Below, one piece after another: positions 29,201 through 36,700 of a DNA stretch of 64,000 nucleotides. The DNA comes from Heterocephalus glaber (lineage: Eukaryota > Chordata > Mammalia > Rodentia > Bathyergidae). The stretch's first letter is position 1. Each line of letters starts with the position of its first letter. The notes below the pieces were generated by a model. It worked only from the letters and a program-made list of their open reading frames with translations, had not been told where the DNA came from and ran no database searches. The position numbers were made by a program, and so were the translations under genes. Where the stretch lies: NCBI RefSeq assembly GCF_000247695.1, contig NW_004624801.1, forward strand, positions 6,144,504 to 6,208,503, read 5' to 3'.

Positions 29201-30575
29201 CCTCCTCCACTTCCTCTCCTTCTGCTCCCTCCCCCTCCTTCCCTTCCTCTCCTTCTCTTTGTGTGGGGATTGCACCCAGGGCCTTCACACCAAGCTACAT
29301 CTTCAACTCTTTTTTCATTTTTTGAGACAGGGTTTCACTGAATTGCCCAGGCTTAGCTCGAGCTTGCAATCCTCCTGTCTCAGCCTCACAGAGTGCCAGC
29401 TTTACCTCTTAACTCATTTTTATTTTATTTTATTTTTTCAGTTTTTTGAAGATAGAGTCTTGCTATGTAGTTCAGGCTGGCCCAGAACTCACTATGTACC
29501 CCAGACTGGCCTGGAACTTGCAGCAATCCTCCTGCCTCAGCCTCCTGAGTGCTGGGATTACATGCATGTGCCACTACGCAGGGCTTACTTCTTTCTAAGA
29601 GGAATTCACTCTAAGACTATTCTGAGATATTGTCAGCTCGTCTGTGGATTAGCTCAGGTTCTTGGGTGTCCGATGAGCTTTGGAAAAGGAGCAAGGGCAG
29701 GGGAGCGTGGAAAGGGGCACCTTACTCCAGAGAAGGGCTCCCTGGACACCTTCACCTGTGGTTTCAACTCCTGTGCTTTTTGGTAGGCTTCTTTCAAAAT
29801 TTTCACATCTTCCACAACATCATGGAGCAGGTTCATGGGCTGCAAGGCAGAGAAAGGCTGCGTAGAACAGGCACAGGAGGCCTGGCCCGCTCCCCTCCGG
29901 GCTCAAACACCCCCCCAAAACCCTACCCCCACTCGGCACCAGCTCAAGGCTCAGCTCCCGCCAGGACTAGGAGGAGTCCTGGGGGACAGAAGGTCTGCTG
30001 GTCTCCCTATTTATCTCGAAGGTGCTGACCTTCCTTACATCCTCCTGGACTTCCGTTGACCTTATCTGAGCCTCCTCGGTGTCCGGCATGGACATGTTCT
30101 TTACCTCCAGCACCGTGGGGGCCTCGAAGCCTAACTCCGTGGAGGTGGAGGTGATTTGCTGCACCTGGGCGGCGATCACCTGCATCTGGCTGTCCACGGT
30201 CTTGAGCTGCTTGGTGAGGCCCTCCACCTGGCTGCCCAGCTCCTTCACCTGGCTGCCCAGCTCCTCCACCTGGCTGCCCAGCGCGTGGGAGGACGACCTG
30301 CTCGCAGTCTTGTGCTGATCTTTGGAGTGGTGTAACTGCGGCGCGCTGGAAAGGGTGCTTCGAGAGGGGGCTTGGAGGGCCTCGACTGAGCGGCCTCCCT
30401 TGGGCGACAGGGTGTGGAAGTCGATGACAGTCTCTTGGAGATTGAGGTTCTTGAGCATGGCCACAATGAGAGTATGCAGGGCCGTGAAGTTGACGGCGCC
30501 CACCTCTGGGGTGCCGATGGCCAGGTCGGCAAGCTCCCTAAGGGAGACCTTGGTGGCCGGCGTCGCAGGCGGCAT
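8066..30575 (-). CDS. QRICH2: QRICH2, glutamine-rich protein 2 (20 coding exons, 1,704 aa model)
   Basis: Exons in transcript order: 30575-30030, 29839-29756, 27984-27925, 27730-27620, 20570-18206, 17611-17526, 17091-16994, 16514-16400, 15116-14862, 14004-13882, 13792-13718, 13535-13371, 13279-13158, 12690-12625, 12426-12325, 11656-11453, 11210-11063, 10680-10593, 9886-9785, 8265-8066. They sum to 5,115 nt; every phase matches and no internal stop arises. I recall human QRICH2 as about 1,663 aa. N-terminal residues 1-50 resemble the start of C16orf96-type proteins. Coiled coil with heptad repeats lies near 95-150, the Gln/Pro/Gly repeat region at about 420-900, and a DUF4795-type coiled-coil C-terminal half at about 1050-1600 with two Cys pairs (C1198/C1201, C1410/C1413). 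Known role: sperm flagellum assembly; human loss causes multiple flagellar abnormalities and male infertility. Weak points are the exon 1 donor and the exon 19 donor. Confidence 0.93.
8690..8900 (+). repeat. MIR ancient SINE
   Basis: Contains TCTACCACTTCCTAGCTGTG and CCTTGTGCAAGTACCTCAGC, the MIR core and following part. Confidence 0.85.
9082..9192 (-). repeat. ID-like SINE (antisense) with target duplication
   Basis: ATGCGTGACTTTT flanks both ends; ID core lies between. Confidence 0.9.
9193..9780. other. Between QRICH2 exons 19 and 20
   Basis: Intronic on the - strand, together with 8266-9081. No further exon or RNA gene seen. Confidence 0.5.
9785..9886 (-). CDS. QRICH2: QRICH2 exon 19 (aa 1605-1638), probable GC donor
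   Basis: Acceptor CTCAG|CCTC joins exon 18 in phase as KDTSGMTKHKPKQ. The SRPQSAQI segment resembles human QRICH2 as I recall it. No GT donor lies where the exon must end in phase 1; the best boundary is CTCAG|GCAGCT, a GC donor. Reading through instead gives about 32 extra codons to a stop at 9687. The exon is secure but its 3' edge is not. Confidence 0.72.
10593..10680 (-). CDS. QRICH2: QRICH2 exon 18 (aa 1576-1604)
   Basis: Acceptor CACAG|CAT and donor GACA|GTGAGT, phase 1. Encodes HAEVDLLGLDGHIYKGRMDT, then RLPGILTKD. Confidence 0.94.
11063..11210 (-). CDS. QRICH2: QRICH2 exon 17 (aa 1526-1575)
   Basis: Acceptor CCCAG|GGGG and donor AAG|GTCAGG. Encodes RGPNSADHTCSTMARRCGGS and on to APEEIRIAMK. 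Confidence 0.94.
11373..11397 (+). repeat. (CA)n microsatellite
   Basis: About 12 CA units just downstream of QRICH2 exon 16 on its own strand. Confidence 0.9.
11453..11656 (-). CDS. QRICH2: QRICH2 exon 16 (aa 1458-1525)
   Basis: Acceptor CTAAG|CCTC and donor AACG|GTAAGC, phase 2. Encodes (N)LKLGSTFLPRGDQSAMEQS and on to CLSSPCYK. Confidence 0.94.
12325..12426 (-). CDS. QRICH2: QRICH2 exon 15 (aa 1424-1457)
   Basis: Acceptor TCTAG|AATC and donor CAA|GTAAGG, phase 2. Encodes IIPVTPVGHALPGHRSIRPY, then TVFELEQVRQQSR. Confidence 0.94.
12625..12690 (-). CDS. QRICH2: QRICH2 exon 14 (aa 1402-1423)
   Basis: Acceptor TGCAG|GCAG and donor ACG|GTGAGT, phase 2. Holds the second Cys pair with nearby His residues: RQLLAHFHCLSCDRPLETPV. 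A zinc site with the exon 9 pair is possible but unproven. Confidence 0.94.
13158..13279 (-). CDS. QRICH2: QRICH2 exon 13 (aa 1362-1401)
   Basis: Acceptor CACAG|CTG and donor GGAG|GTGAGG, phase 2. Encodes LDRLELDPVKQALEDRWKSL and on to ADEAAAMR. Confidence 0.94.
13371..13535 (-). CDS. QRICH2: QRICH2 exon 12 (aa 1307-1361)
   Basis: Acceptor GGCAG|AAA and donor AAG|GTGAGG. Encodes KADKSALASKVSRVQLDATT and on to LLAEMDMK; 55 codons, phase 0 on both sides. Confidence 0.95.
13718..13792 (-). CDS. QRICH2: QRICH2 exon 11 (aa 1282-1306)
   Basis: Acceptor CCCAG|GTG. I place the donor at GTA|GTGAGT rather than the GTAGTG three bases earlier; both keep frame, but the former is a near-perfect site. Encodes VLYQRLEKLEKEKANRKHLQ plus MEIEV. 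Confidence 0.9.
13882..14004 (-). CDS. QRICH2: QRICH2 exon 10 (aa 1241-1281)
   Basis: Acceptor GCCAG|GAT and donor GAT|GTGAGT. Encodes DEELLGHVQSAILQVQGDCE and on to QKQKDID. Confidence 0.94.
14555..14702 (-). repeat. B1-like SINE (antisense)
   Basis: Begins TTTTTGAGACAGGGTCTTAC and contains CCTCCTGAGTGCTGGGACTA. Confidence 0.9.
14862..15116 (-). CDS. QRICH2: QRICH2 exon 9 (aa 1156-1240)
   Basis: Acceptor CACAG|TTA and donor CCAG|GTGGGG. Holds the first Cys pair (C1198-P-A-C1201) followed by a coiled-coil segment, HQVSTLVQRYEQLQEMVSNL. Confidence 0.95.
15777..16210 (+). repeat. L1-lineage 3' end fragment split by an ID SINE
   Basis: AAGTGAAAGAAGCCAGAGGC and the stretch after it resemble the 3' region of old mammalian L1 elements. 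An ID SINE (about 15946-16037) interrupts it with a GGAGCTGAGGCT duplication on both sides. Confidence 0.7.
16400..16514 (-). CDS. QRICH2: QRICH2 exon 8 (aa 1117-1155)
   Basis: Acceptor CACAG|AAT and donor CAG|GTGAGG. Encodes (R)ITVTDIEKELADLRDSQEQ and on to ASLYLQDQ; coiled coil. Confidence 0.94.
16994..17091 (-). CDS. QRICH2: QRICH2 exon 7 (aa 1085-1116)
   Basis: Acceptor TGCAG|GTG and donor CTCAG|GTGACA, leaving phase 2. A nearer GTAGCA site at 17049 looks like a donor, but it would be phase 0 and the next exon would then run into a stop. The longer form is therefore correct. Confidence 0.9.
17526..17611 (-). CDS. QRICH2: QRICH2 exon 6 (aa 1056-1084)
   Basis: Acceptor CACAG|TCA completes Val with the G left by exon 5. 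Donor AAA|GTACGT. Encodes VKKILLPDLQEQMKTLKALP, then KEVHQEKAK. Confidence 0.92.
18206..20570 (-). CDS. QRICH2: QRICH2 exon 5, Gln/Pro/Gly repeat exon (aa 268-1055)
   Basis: A 2,365-bp exon, acceptor ACCAG|GGC (phase 0) and donor ATGG|GTGAGG (phase 1). Most of it is a degenerate ten-residue repeat of the form D-Q-x-G-L-V-Q-P-G-x, in tens of copies; four adjacent copies are almost identical in DNA. The flanks (aa 268-420 and 940-1055) are not repetitive. The exon end, FRLMGELIGLYVELKENLKD, starts the helical C-terminal half. This block gives the gene its name. Its length probably varies between species and alleles. Confidence 0.95.
18981..19100. repeat. QRICH2: Four tandem 30-bp units inside QRICH2 exon 5
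   Basis: Units start at 18981, 19011, 19041 and 19071. The first three are identical; the fourth differs by one base at 19096. The unit is ten codons, so gain or loss of copies keeps frame. On the - strand it encodes GADQQGSVQP. Confidence 0.97.
20571..21420 (-). other. Start of the 7-kb QRICH2 intron 4 (exons 4 to 5)
   Basis: Unique AT-rich sequence, then a B1-like SINE at 21108-21220 and an ID SINE at 21308-21390, both +. No exon recognised. Confidence 0.6.
21420..23205 (+). repeat. L1/HAL1-type LINE fragment riddled with SINEs
   Basis: CAAATAATGGCCAAAAACTT, AGAAGCTTAATGTATTCAAG and AACTAGAATTCTATAGCAGA match, as I recall them, the ORF1-end/3' region of HAL1-like half-L1s. Reading frames are broken. 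Insertions: ID at 22085-22178 (AAGAATTC duplication), (CA)n at 22577-22613, ID at 22811-22905 (AAAGCAGCTAGA duplication), B1 at 22955-23090. Confidence 0.7.
23206..23945 (+). repeat. B1 SINE, unique stretch, antisense B1 fragment
   Basis: B1-like at 23212-23375 (+) with tail AAAACAAAATAAAACC. Antisense B1 piece at 23868-23940. Unique sequence between. Confidence 0.75.
24380..24462 (+). repeat. ID SINE, classic form
   Basis: GGCCTGGGGATGTGGCTCAG, then GTAAAGCACCTGCCTAGCAT. This is a different subfamily from the TTTAGCTC type common elsewhere in the window. Confidence 0.88.
24730..25220 (-). repeat. Cluster of antisense ID and B1 SINE pieces
   Basis: Two ID-like halves (CTACATCCCCAGCACTTTAA and CTACATCCCCAGGGC), two B1-like units (ending near 24990 and 25105) and another ID piece at 25137-25215. 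Confidence 0.8.
25725..25895 (-). repeat. Antisense ID + B1 fragments
   Basis: GTACTGAGGATTGAACCCAG followed by GAGTTGCCCGGGCTGGG. A composite in reverse. Confidence 0.7.
26100..26265 (+). repeat. G-rich tract and (CGCA)n/(CA)n microsatellite
   Basis: G/A-rich 26100-26150, then alternating purine-pyrimidine CACA/CGCA at 26203-26264. Confidence 0.9.
26680..26970 (+). repeat. B1+ID composite followed by an ID SINE
   Basis: Composite at 26680-26865 (CAGCACTCTGGGAGGCTGAG, then GGGACTAGGGATGTAGTTCA). Separate ID at 26884-26967 with A-tail. Confidence 0.85.
27222..27335 (+). repeat. ID SINE with target duplication
   Basis: AGAAATAAGTTCTT flanks both ends. Confidence 0.9.
27620..27730 (-). CDS. 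QRICH2: QRICH2 exon 4 (aa 231-267)
   Basis: Acceptor GTCAG|GAA and donor GTG|GTAAGG. Encodes EYMGQKLTLVPSGEEVTMVT, then WEELEEAIANGWKASQV. Confidence 0.9.
27925..27984 (-). CDS. QRICH2: QRICH2 exon 3 (aa 211-230)
   Basis: Acceptor TTCCAG|GAA and donor CTG|GTAACA. Exactly 20 codons with coiled-coil character (EVFQRIEKLEKLIKERDDFL). Confidence 0.9.
28033..28090 (+). repeat. (CA/CG)n microsatellite
   Basis: CACATGCACACACG-type alternation just upstream of QRICH2 exon 3 on its own strand. Confidence 0.85.
28855..29600 (-). repeat. Cluster of antisense B1 and ID SINEs
   Basis: ID piece 28858-28915; B1 pieces 28937-29010, 29070-29190, 29315-29400 and 29440-29590, all reverse. They fill the intron between QRICH2 exons 2 and 3. 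Confidence 0.82.
29756..29839 (-). CDS. QRICH2: QRICH2 exon 2 (aa 183-210)
   Basis: Acceptor TTGCAG|CCC and donor CACAG|GTGAAG. Phase 0 on both sides. Encodes PMNLLHDVVEDVKILKEAYQ and on to ELKPQ, a helical segment. Confidence 0.9.
30030..30575 (-). CDS. QRICH2: QRICH2 exon 1 (aa 1-182)
   Basis: Starts at ATG 30575 with MPPATPATKVSLRELADLAI. It contains three tandem heptads of the GSQVEEL type and a Gln-rich coiled-coil stretch. I use donor AAG|GTCAGC (end 30030). The in-frame alternative GAT|GTAAGG would end the exon at 30039 and remove three residues; both are phase 0. Confidence 0.88.
30222..30284. repeat. QRICH2: Three tandem 21-bp units in QRICH2 exon 1
   Basis: Units at 30222, 30243 and 30264 differ by one base each. 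On the - strand they encode the heptads GSQVEEL, GSQVKEL and GSQVEGL, a coiled coil built by internal duplication. Confidence 0.93.
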
Positions 30576-31914
30576 CGCGATCGCTGTTGGGAGCGACGCG
30601 CGCCCCCAGAGACAAAGGCGACCAACACGCCCTCACTCCTCCTCCTGCCTCTGGGGCCTTTTGAGGACCCTGTGAGGTCCCCGGGGCGCCCCTGCCACGC
30701 GCCTAGCAGTGCAGGGCAAGTCACAGGACTGAGTCTGCTGCCCGGACCCTGGCCTCTTGCAACCAGTGCCCCGTGCCCTGGCGGGGTCCAACGGGCCTCC
30801 CCGCAACCCACGGCCACAGAACTTTGGGACCAGGAGCCCCCGCGCCCCAGGATTCCGCATAAGAATGCTTGCTCCCCCTAGAACCGAATCTCCCCACGCA
30901 GAACAATGGCCATCGCTGGCCAGGGCCTCTCCCGAAACTCAGCCTGGGGATCTCACCTTTGACCACACACCTCAAAGATCCACTAATTCTTGTTCAGCAA
31001 ACTTTCCTAAAGATGGGATGGGGCATTTGCACTAGGAGAACATCAGCCCGTGGGGTGGCCTCTTGAGGTCCAACTGGATTCTGTCCATCCCCTTAAACCT
31101 TGACAGCTCAGAGCCACTCCCTCATGAGGGGCCACTAAAGATTTAAGGGACACCATGGTCACCAGCTTTGTACCATCAGCTCCATTGTCATCCCATAGGC
31201 AGAGCCCTGTATGGGAGGGAAGCAGGCCTGGGGCCATGGCCCCTTGTGGACAGCTCCCATAACAAGTTGTTTAATCAAGGTGGGGACTTGGAAAAGATGA
31301 CGGACTCCACAGGTGGCTAGTGCTGCCCTAACCCACCTTATCCCTAAACATCCTCACCTTGCTGAGTGCCAGTCACAGGTCAGTACCAGGCAGAAGTATG
31401 TGAGCGGTGCCCTGGACTTGGCAGTGTAAATAAAACTTCCCAGGAAGTGCTCACAAGGCTAAGCTCTTCAAAGGAAACTTCTACGAGTGCCTCTGAACCA
31501 CATCTTATTTAAGTACTTCACCAACTAAGATTTGTAATTTAGTCCAAGCTGGCACTGTTTTTAAGTGGAGGAAATTTTTTTCCCACCGTATTTCTGATAC
31601 CTGGTGGCCTCAGGTGGTTTTAGGAAATAACTGTATAATCTTTTGTGCATCTGTGCTCCAATCTTAAACTCAGGCCAGGTGGCAAAGTCTGAGCCTTAGG
31701 ATCAAGCGCTGCCTGTGTGGGAGTCCGTGGTCCCCTGCTGGGTGAAGAGGTAGGCTTGCTCAATTCTTTTTAGTAACTTTCCCAAAGAATGTCTGAAGAC
31801 ACAATTACTACACCAGCTATGTCGTGCCTGCTCTCTGAACATCACATTCGTCTTTACATCCCCGAGACGTAGTATCTTTTTAAATGCTTTGGTGCCAGGG
31901 ATGGAAAATAAGGG

Positions 31915-32075
31915 TTTGAGCTGGGCATGGTGGCACACACCTGTAGTCCCAGCACTCAGGAGGCCGAGGCAGGAGGATGGCCTCGAGTTAGAGGCCAGCA
32001 TGAAGTACAAAGCAAGATCCAGTCTCAGCATGAACTACAAAGCAAGATCCAGTCTCAAAAAGTAAAAAAAAAAAA
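31915..32075 (+). repeat. B1 SINE with internal 30-bp duplication
   Basis: Starts GAGCTGGGCATGGTGGCACA. The segment 31997-32026 is repeated at 32027-32056 with one mismatch. Confidence 0.88.
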
Positions 32076-32467
32076 AGAAAATGAGGCCTTGGGCTCACCC
32101 CAGTGCAAGGCTTAGCATCCTGCCAGGTACATTAGGATTCACTAAATACCACAAGGGTAGCACTTTCTAATTCCAGGTACTACTGTCTATTCTAAATATT
32201 TTTTTCTGAATGAGTACATTTAAAAATTATCCTTAGAGATTCAAGAAAAAAGTTAATTGAAATCTAGATGGAATTTTAGATTTGAAAGTGCTTGCCTAAC
32301 TTGACTAAGAATCAAGTCTCATCCCTAATGGTCCACAGCTCTTCCACTACTATCATGCTAATTATTTTAAAGACTGGTCTAGCTCAAAGGTAGAAAACGC
32401 CCTCCCATGTTTTCCTGACAAAGGTACGTACACTAGAACTGCAATGATGTGATTCAAAATGGTGGGT

Positions 32468-32600
32468 AAGGGGCCAGAGATTTAGTTCAGTGGTGCTGCT
32501 GCCTGCCTCGCAAGCGCAAGGTCCTGAGTTCAATCCCCGGTACCAAAAAAAAAAAAAAAGTGCAAGGTCCTGAGTTCGATCTCCAGTACCAAAAAAAAAT
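32468..32600 (+). repeat. ID SINE with duplicated 3' half
   Basis: A full element ends in an A-run near 32559. Then GTGCAAGGTCCTGAGTTCGA begins a second 3' half with its own A-tail. Confidence 0.88.
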
Positions 32601-32647
32601 GTTGAGAAGGGCTGAGTCAGTTCTAAGTCTTGCAACAGATGTAGCAT

Positions 32648-32750
32648 CATGTTTTTTTTTCTTTGGTGCCGGGGATCGAACTCAGATCCTTCCACTTGCG
32701 CAGCAGACAGCGAAACCACTGAGCCAAATCCCCGGCCCTGTAGCATCATC
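32648..32750 (-). repeat. ID SINE (antisense) with target duplication
   Basis: TGTAGCATCAT lies on both sides of the element. Confidence 0.92.
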
Positions 32751-33004
32751 TATTACAAAGACAATTATTACTGTTGGTTCTTTTTTCTTTTAATTTGGAC
32801 TTTAACAAGGATTTAACTTTAGTGCTTAGGAACAGGATGGAATGTACATTAGATTTATGCCTGGGGTCTCTCTCTACCATGGACTCTGGCAAGCCTTTAT
32901 TTTCCTTTGTGTCCACTGTGTTTTGCACAATGTGGGTAAGAGTTAGTCCATCTGCCTAGCAGGGACTCTGCAGTGTAGTGGGGACCCAGGAGACAACAAA
33001 TTCT

Positions 33005-33574
33005 TTTATTTGCAACTTCAGAGTGATACAGACACCCAGGGATGGGCTGCACTGTGATAACCCCGCAAGGAACAAGGACACAAATGCTTCACCGTTCCAT
33101 GGCAGTAGGCATGGCAGTTTCTGGAAGAAAAATAGGATTCTCTACAAAAGACTTATATGAGCTTGACTAGGGAGAGGACAACTGGAGAGAAACAGTGGCA
33201 GGGTCACTCAGCTCCCCAACCAAGTTCAATATCACATCTGCATTCTCTGGAGCTGAAATGAATGAATGAACATCATAGAGTTAACACTTTATCTGCTTTT
33301 AACTCCTCTTCGATATAACAATTTTCAGATTTTTTTGAGGAGTGTGTCTGTAATTTCTGCAGAAGGAAGAGGGTTGGCGATGGGGGACATTTAAGGCCAT
33401 GTTGTTTATCACTAGCTTGGTCTTCTTTACTACCTGAATGCCCCCTCCCCACCAATCTTGGCAATCTCTAGCTTCACACGACTTCCTGTCCTTCCCTGCA
33501 AAGAAACGCTGTGTGTGTGGCTGATGGCACTGCTTTGTACACATTTTCCTTCAGAGTGCTAGGGTGAAAGCAAC
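33005..33574 (-). other. PRPSAP1: PRPSAP1 3' UTR with candidate poly(A) signal
   Basis: Follows stop TAA 33577-33575. The first AATAAA on the - strand is at 33010-33005, giving a 3' UTR of roughly 580 nt. A second AATAAA lies at 32901-32896. The choice between them is a guess. Confidence 0.5.
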
Positions 33575-33733
33575 TTAGTCATCCACTGTGATGTTTCGGA
33601 AAAGATAAGCCATGGACTCTCCATTGTGGATTCTCCGGATTGCTTCAGAAAGAATCAAACTGATATCCACAGTCTTTATCTTGGGACACTGAAGCTTCTG
33701 GATCTCATGAGGGACAGTATTCGTCACCACCAC
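33575..33733 (-). CDS. PRPSAP1: PRPSAP1 exon 10, terminal (aa 334-385, stop)
   Basis: Acceptor ACTAG|GTG. Encodes [20 protein letters not shown] and on to [12 protein letters not shown], stop TAA 33577-33575. Confidence 0.96.
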   Translation of the reverse strand: MVVTNTVPHEIQKLQCPKIKTVDISLILSEAIRRIHNGESMAYLFRNITVDD

Positions 33734-36700
33734 CTAGTCACATAGCAATAGAAAAGAAAGGCTGTTACTGATGCATGCCTTCAATCGGCTACTCAGGACA
33801 GCGAATCTAGCATTTGTACCCTCAGCCCAAGTTCCAAACTGTGAAACTTGGTTCCACTTAGTACAATTTTATAAACGAAACTGACTTTACACAGGAGAAA
33901 GGTTACATGGCTCATGACCCAAGTTCTAAAAATGTCATGGTCTATATAAAAAAAAGAAGTGCAATTTTCCTATTAGCAGGAGAAAATTCAAGTCTCATAT
34001 GCTACTATAGTGCCAAATTAAAGTACTGTAGCAAACCATATATAACAAACTTGCAATCCTCTAGCCTGAGTGCTGGGATTACAGATGTGCGTCACCCACT
34101 GGGCTAAGTAACTTATGATTAAGTCATTTTATTATTCTTAAAAACCACAGCAACAAATTTTTACTCAGACCCAGTGTTCCAGCCCTTTAGAAGCAGCAGA
34201 CCTCATCAATGGAGGACTCCTCGATCAGGCGGGGGGCCTCTGCAGACAGGATGCCATGAGTAGCCATAACATAGATCTTGTAAGCACCTCTCTCTTTCAG
34301 GATCTCCGCAGCAGCAACAAAACTCTCAACATCATCAATAATGTCATCCTGCAAGAAGACAGTTAGTAGTAAGGAAGCGCCCTCTGCCCTACTCCAAAGA
34401 CACACACTTGCTGCTCTTGTCTGCCCCGTTTCAGAGGGTTTCTGATGGTGAGTCCGAGCACATGCCTGGGTCAAAGACTGAGCATCCAGCAATGGCAAGA
34501 GGAGTGCCTTGACGGTACCTTGTGTGTTTGGTAGGGAGAGCGGTGAAGCCCCCCAGTCACGTGTGTGTGATATGATGGCTTGAGCAGAGGACTGCCAAGG
34601 CTCGTTTCCTTCTTTCAAACTCCTGATTCATTCCACAGAGCCAGTGTCCCATTTATTTTTTTTTCCAAGAGAAAGTGGCATGAGAGGAAAATAGAAGTAA
34701 AGTGAGCTACTGTAAACGACCACTGACCCTCTAGCCAGCAAAGGTGCCAATACGTCAAAATCCTGTGAGGCTGCACTGGGACACGTATTCTCATTGGTGA
34801 CAATGGAACAGCTAGCCATCTCAGGGTCCTAAAGCTGAAGGAGGACTATGGGGCAAGCTGGTCTGAGGGAACCCAGAACCTACAAGATGGAAGGTTATGC
34901 TGCTGAATCTTCCTATGGGGCACTACGGTGCTTTTTTTTTGGTATGGGGATCGAATGCGGGTCCTTGTGCTTGCACAGCAGGCGGCGAAACCACTGAGCT
35001 AAATCCCCGGCCTCTATGGTGCTCTTTTTATATTTGTAGTTCTACTTGAATCCCTATTCATTTATATACAAATTTCTGCTACATAAATTTCTCCTAAAGG
35101 AGTTTTGGTGAGAAAGGGTAGATGATGGATCCACGGAAATCTATCATCGCTACTGGAAACACAATCCAAAGGCAGAAACTGAGAACCAGCAGCATCACGT
35201 CTGCGAAGGAAGGCGACAGTGCAGCACCGTACCACTATGATTGCGATGCGTCCTCCCACATCTCCAACCACAGTTATCGGTGGCTTCTCTTTGGCCATCA
35301 TCACTAGCAAAACAAAACAATCACAAGACCTGGGTTAGGCATGTGGCATAACATGCTCAAACCTCACTCCCTGAAGTGGTGGCAAAACCACAGCAGAGAC
35401 ACAACAATCACAAGGCATGCGGATTCTCCCTCTGTGAACCTAAGGTCTCTTGGAACAGAGCTGCATAGAGCAGTGCTGACTCACAGAAGGAGAAGGCAGG
35501 CCATTCATAAGGGATGATCTAAAAATACAGTGACTGTTTAGAGACTACACTGAGATACACTGCCAAGAACAATGAAATAAGGGTAAAGGAGGGGGAATAT
35601 TTTGAGGATTAACAAGAATGTGTCTTATTATAATAAATGTAAATATTCTCTGTATTTTTTTTTTTTTTTTTTTGCTACCGGGGATCAAACTTGGGTCCTC
35701 GCGATTGCGCAGCAGGCAGCGAAACCACTGAGCTAAATTCCCGGCCCTATTCACTGTATTTTTGATCATGCTTTGTATGTAACTAACTTTAAACTTTCTA
35801 GTAGCTACATTATAAAGTAAAAACAGGTGAACTTGACAGATTTTACCCAATATATCCAAAACTTTATCATTGCAACATATATACTTCTTTATATTTTTAC
35901 ACGCTAGTCTTTACAGTTTGGGGTATATTGTATACATACAGCTCTTCTCAGTTGAGACCGGCCACATTTCAAGAGCTCAGTAGCTATATGTGACTAATGG
36001 CCACCAGCCTGCACAGCATGGGTAGAAAGAAGAGCAGAGTGTGGATCGTTTCACAACACAGAGAAGCAGCACCTGACATCACTCGGCACAGAGGCCAATT
36101 GACTTACTGGGCTGTTGAGGAAACGCAGACTAAAAACCCACCAGGCTGCCTGGTCAAGAGGCAGCTGACTTCGCTTTCTCTCTGAGAAGCCTGGCTTGGG
36201 GAGTGTAGCCTTACTGTTAGATGCCTGCAGCACTCACACATTGGGCTCCTGGAACTGGGAACCTCAGGACAGTGCTACAGGTCCATCGTCTTTCCCCATT
36301 TAACCGGTCCTTAAAGTAGAGGGTTCTTGGAGGGAGGTGGGGAGAGGAAGGGGGTTAAAAAGACTTAAGCTGTGTTATGTACACGTACCAAGTACCCATG
36401 ATGAATATAATAATAGAGCACTACAGACATGTACTAATCAAAATTAAAATTAAAAAGTAGAGGCTTATCTCACTGCAAAATCTGCATCTGGAAGAGGTCG
36501 TGAGAATACAAAGCAAACTAGAGGACAGAGAAAAAGATTAAGAATTCACCCTTGAAAGGAGGTTACTGGCAAGTGCAGTGGCATATACCTCTAATCCCGG
36601 CTACTTGGGAGGCTGAGGCAGGAAGACTGCAACTTGAACCAATCTAAGCAACTTAAAACCCTATCTCAAAAATAGAAAAAATAAAATAAAAAGGGCTGGG

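Larger units (their letters stand above)
30020..30960 (-). promoter_or_regulatory. QRICH2: QRICH2 promoter region, GC-rich exon 1 island
   Basis: CpG-rich sequence covers exon 1 and about 350 bp upstream of the ATG at 30575. I see no clear TATA box; the start site is not located. Upstream lies the PRPSAP1 3' end, transcribed in the same direction. Confidence 0.6.
30961..32985. other. Spacer between PRPSAP1 3' end and QRICH2 promoter
   Basis: No convincing exon. It holds a B1 SINE (31915-32075), ID elements (32468-32600, 32648-32738) and unique sequence. Confidence 0.6.

Noticed and set aside
30245..30817. 190-codon - strand frame over QRICH2 exon 1
   Set aside because: Out of phase with the conserved N-terminus; Arg/Pro/Gly-rich as expected of a CpG-island shadow.
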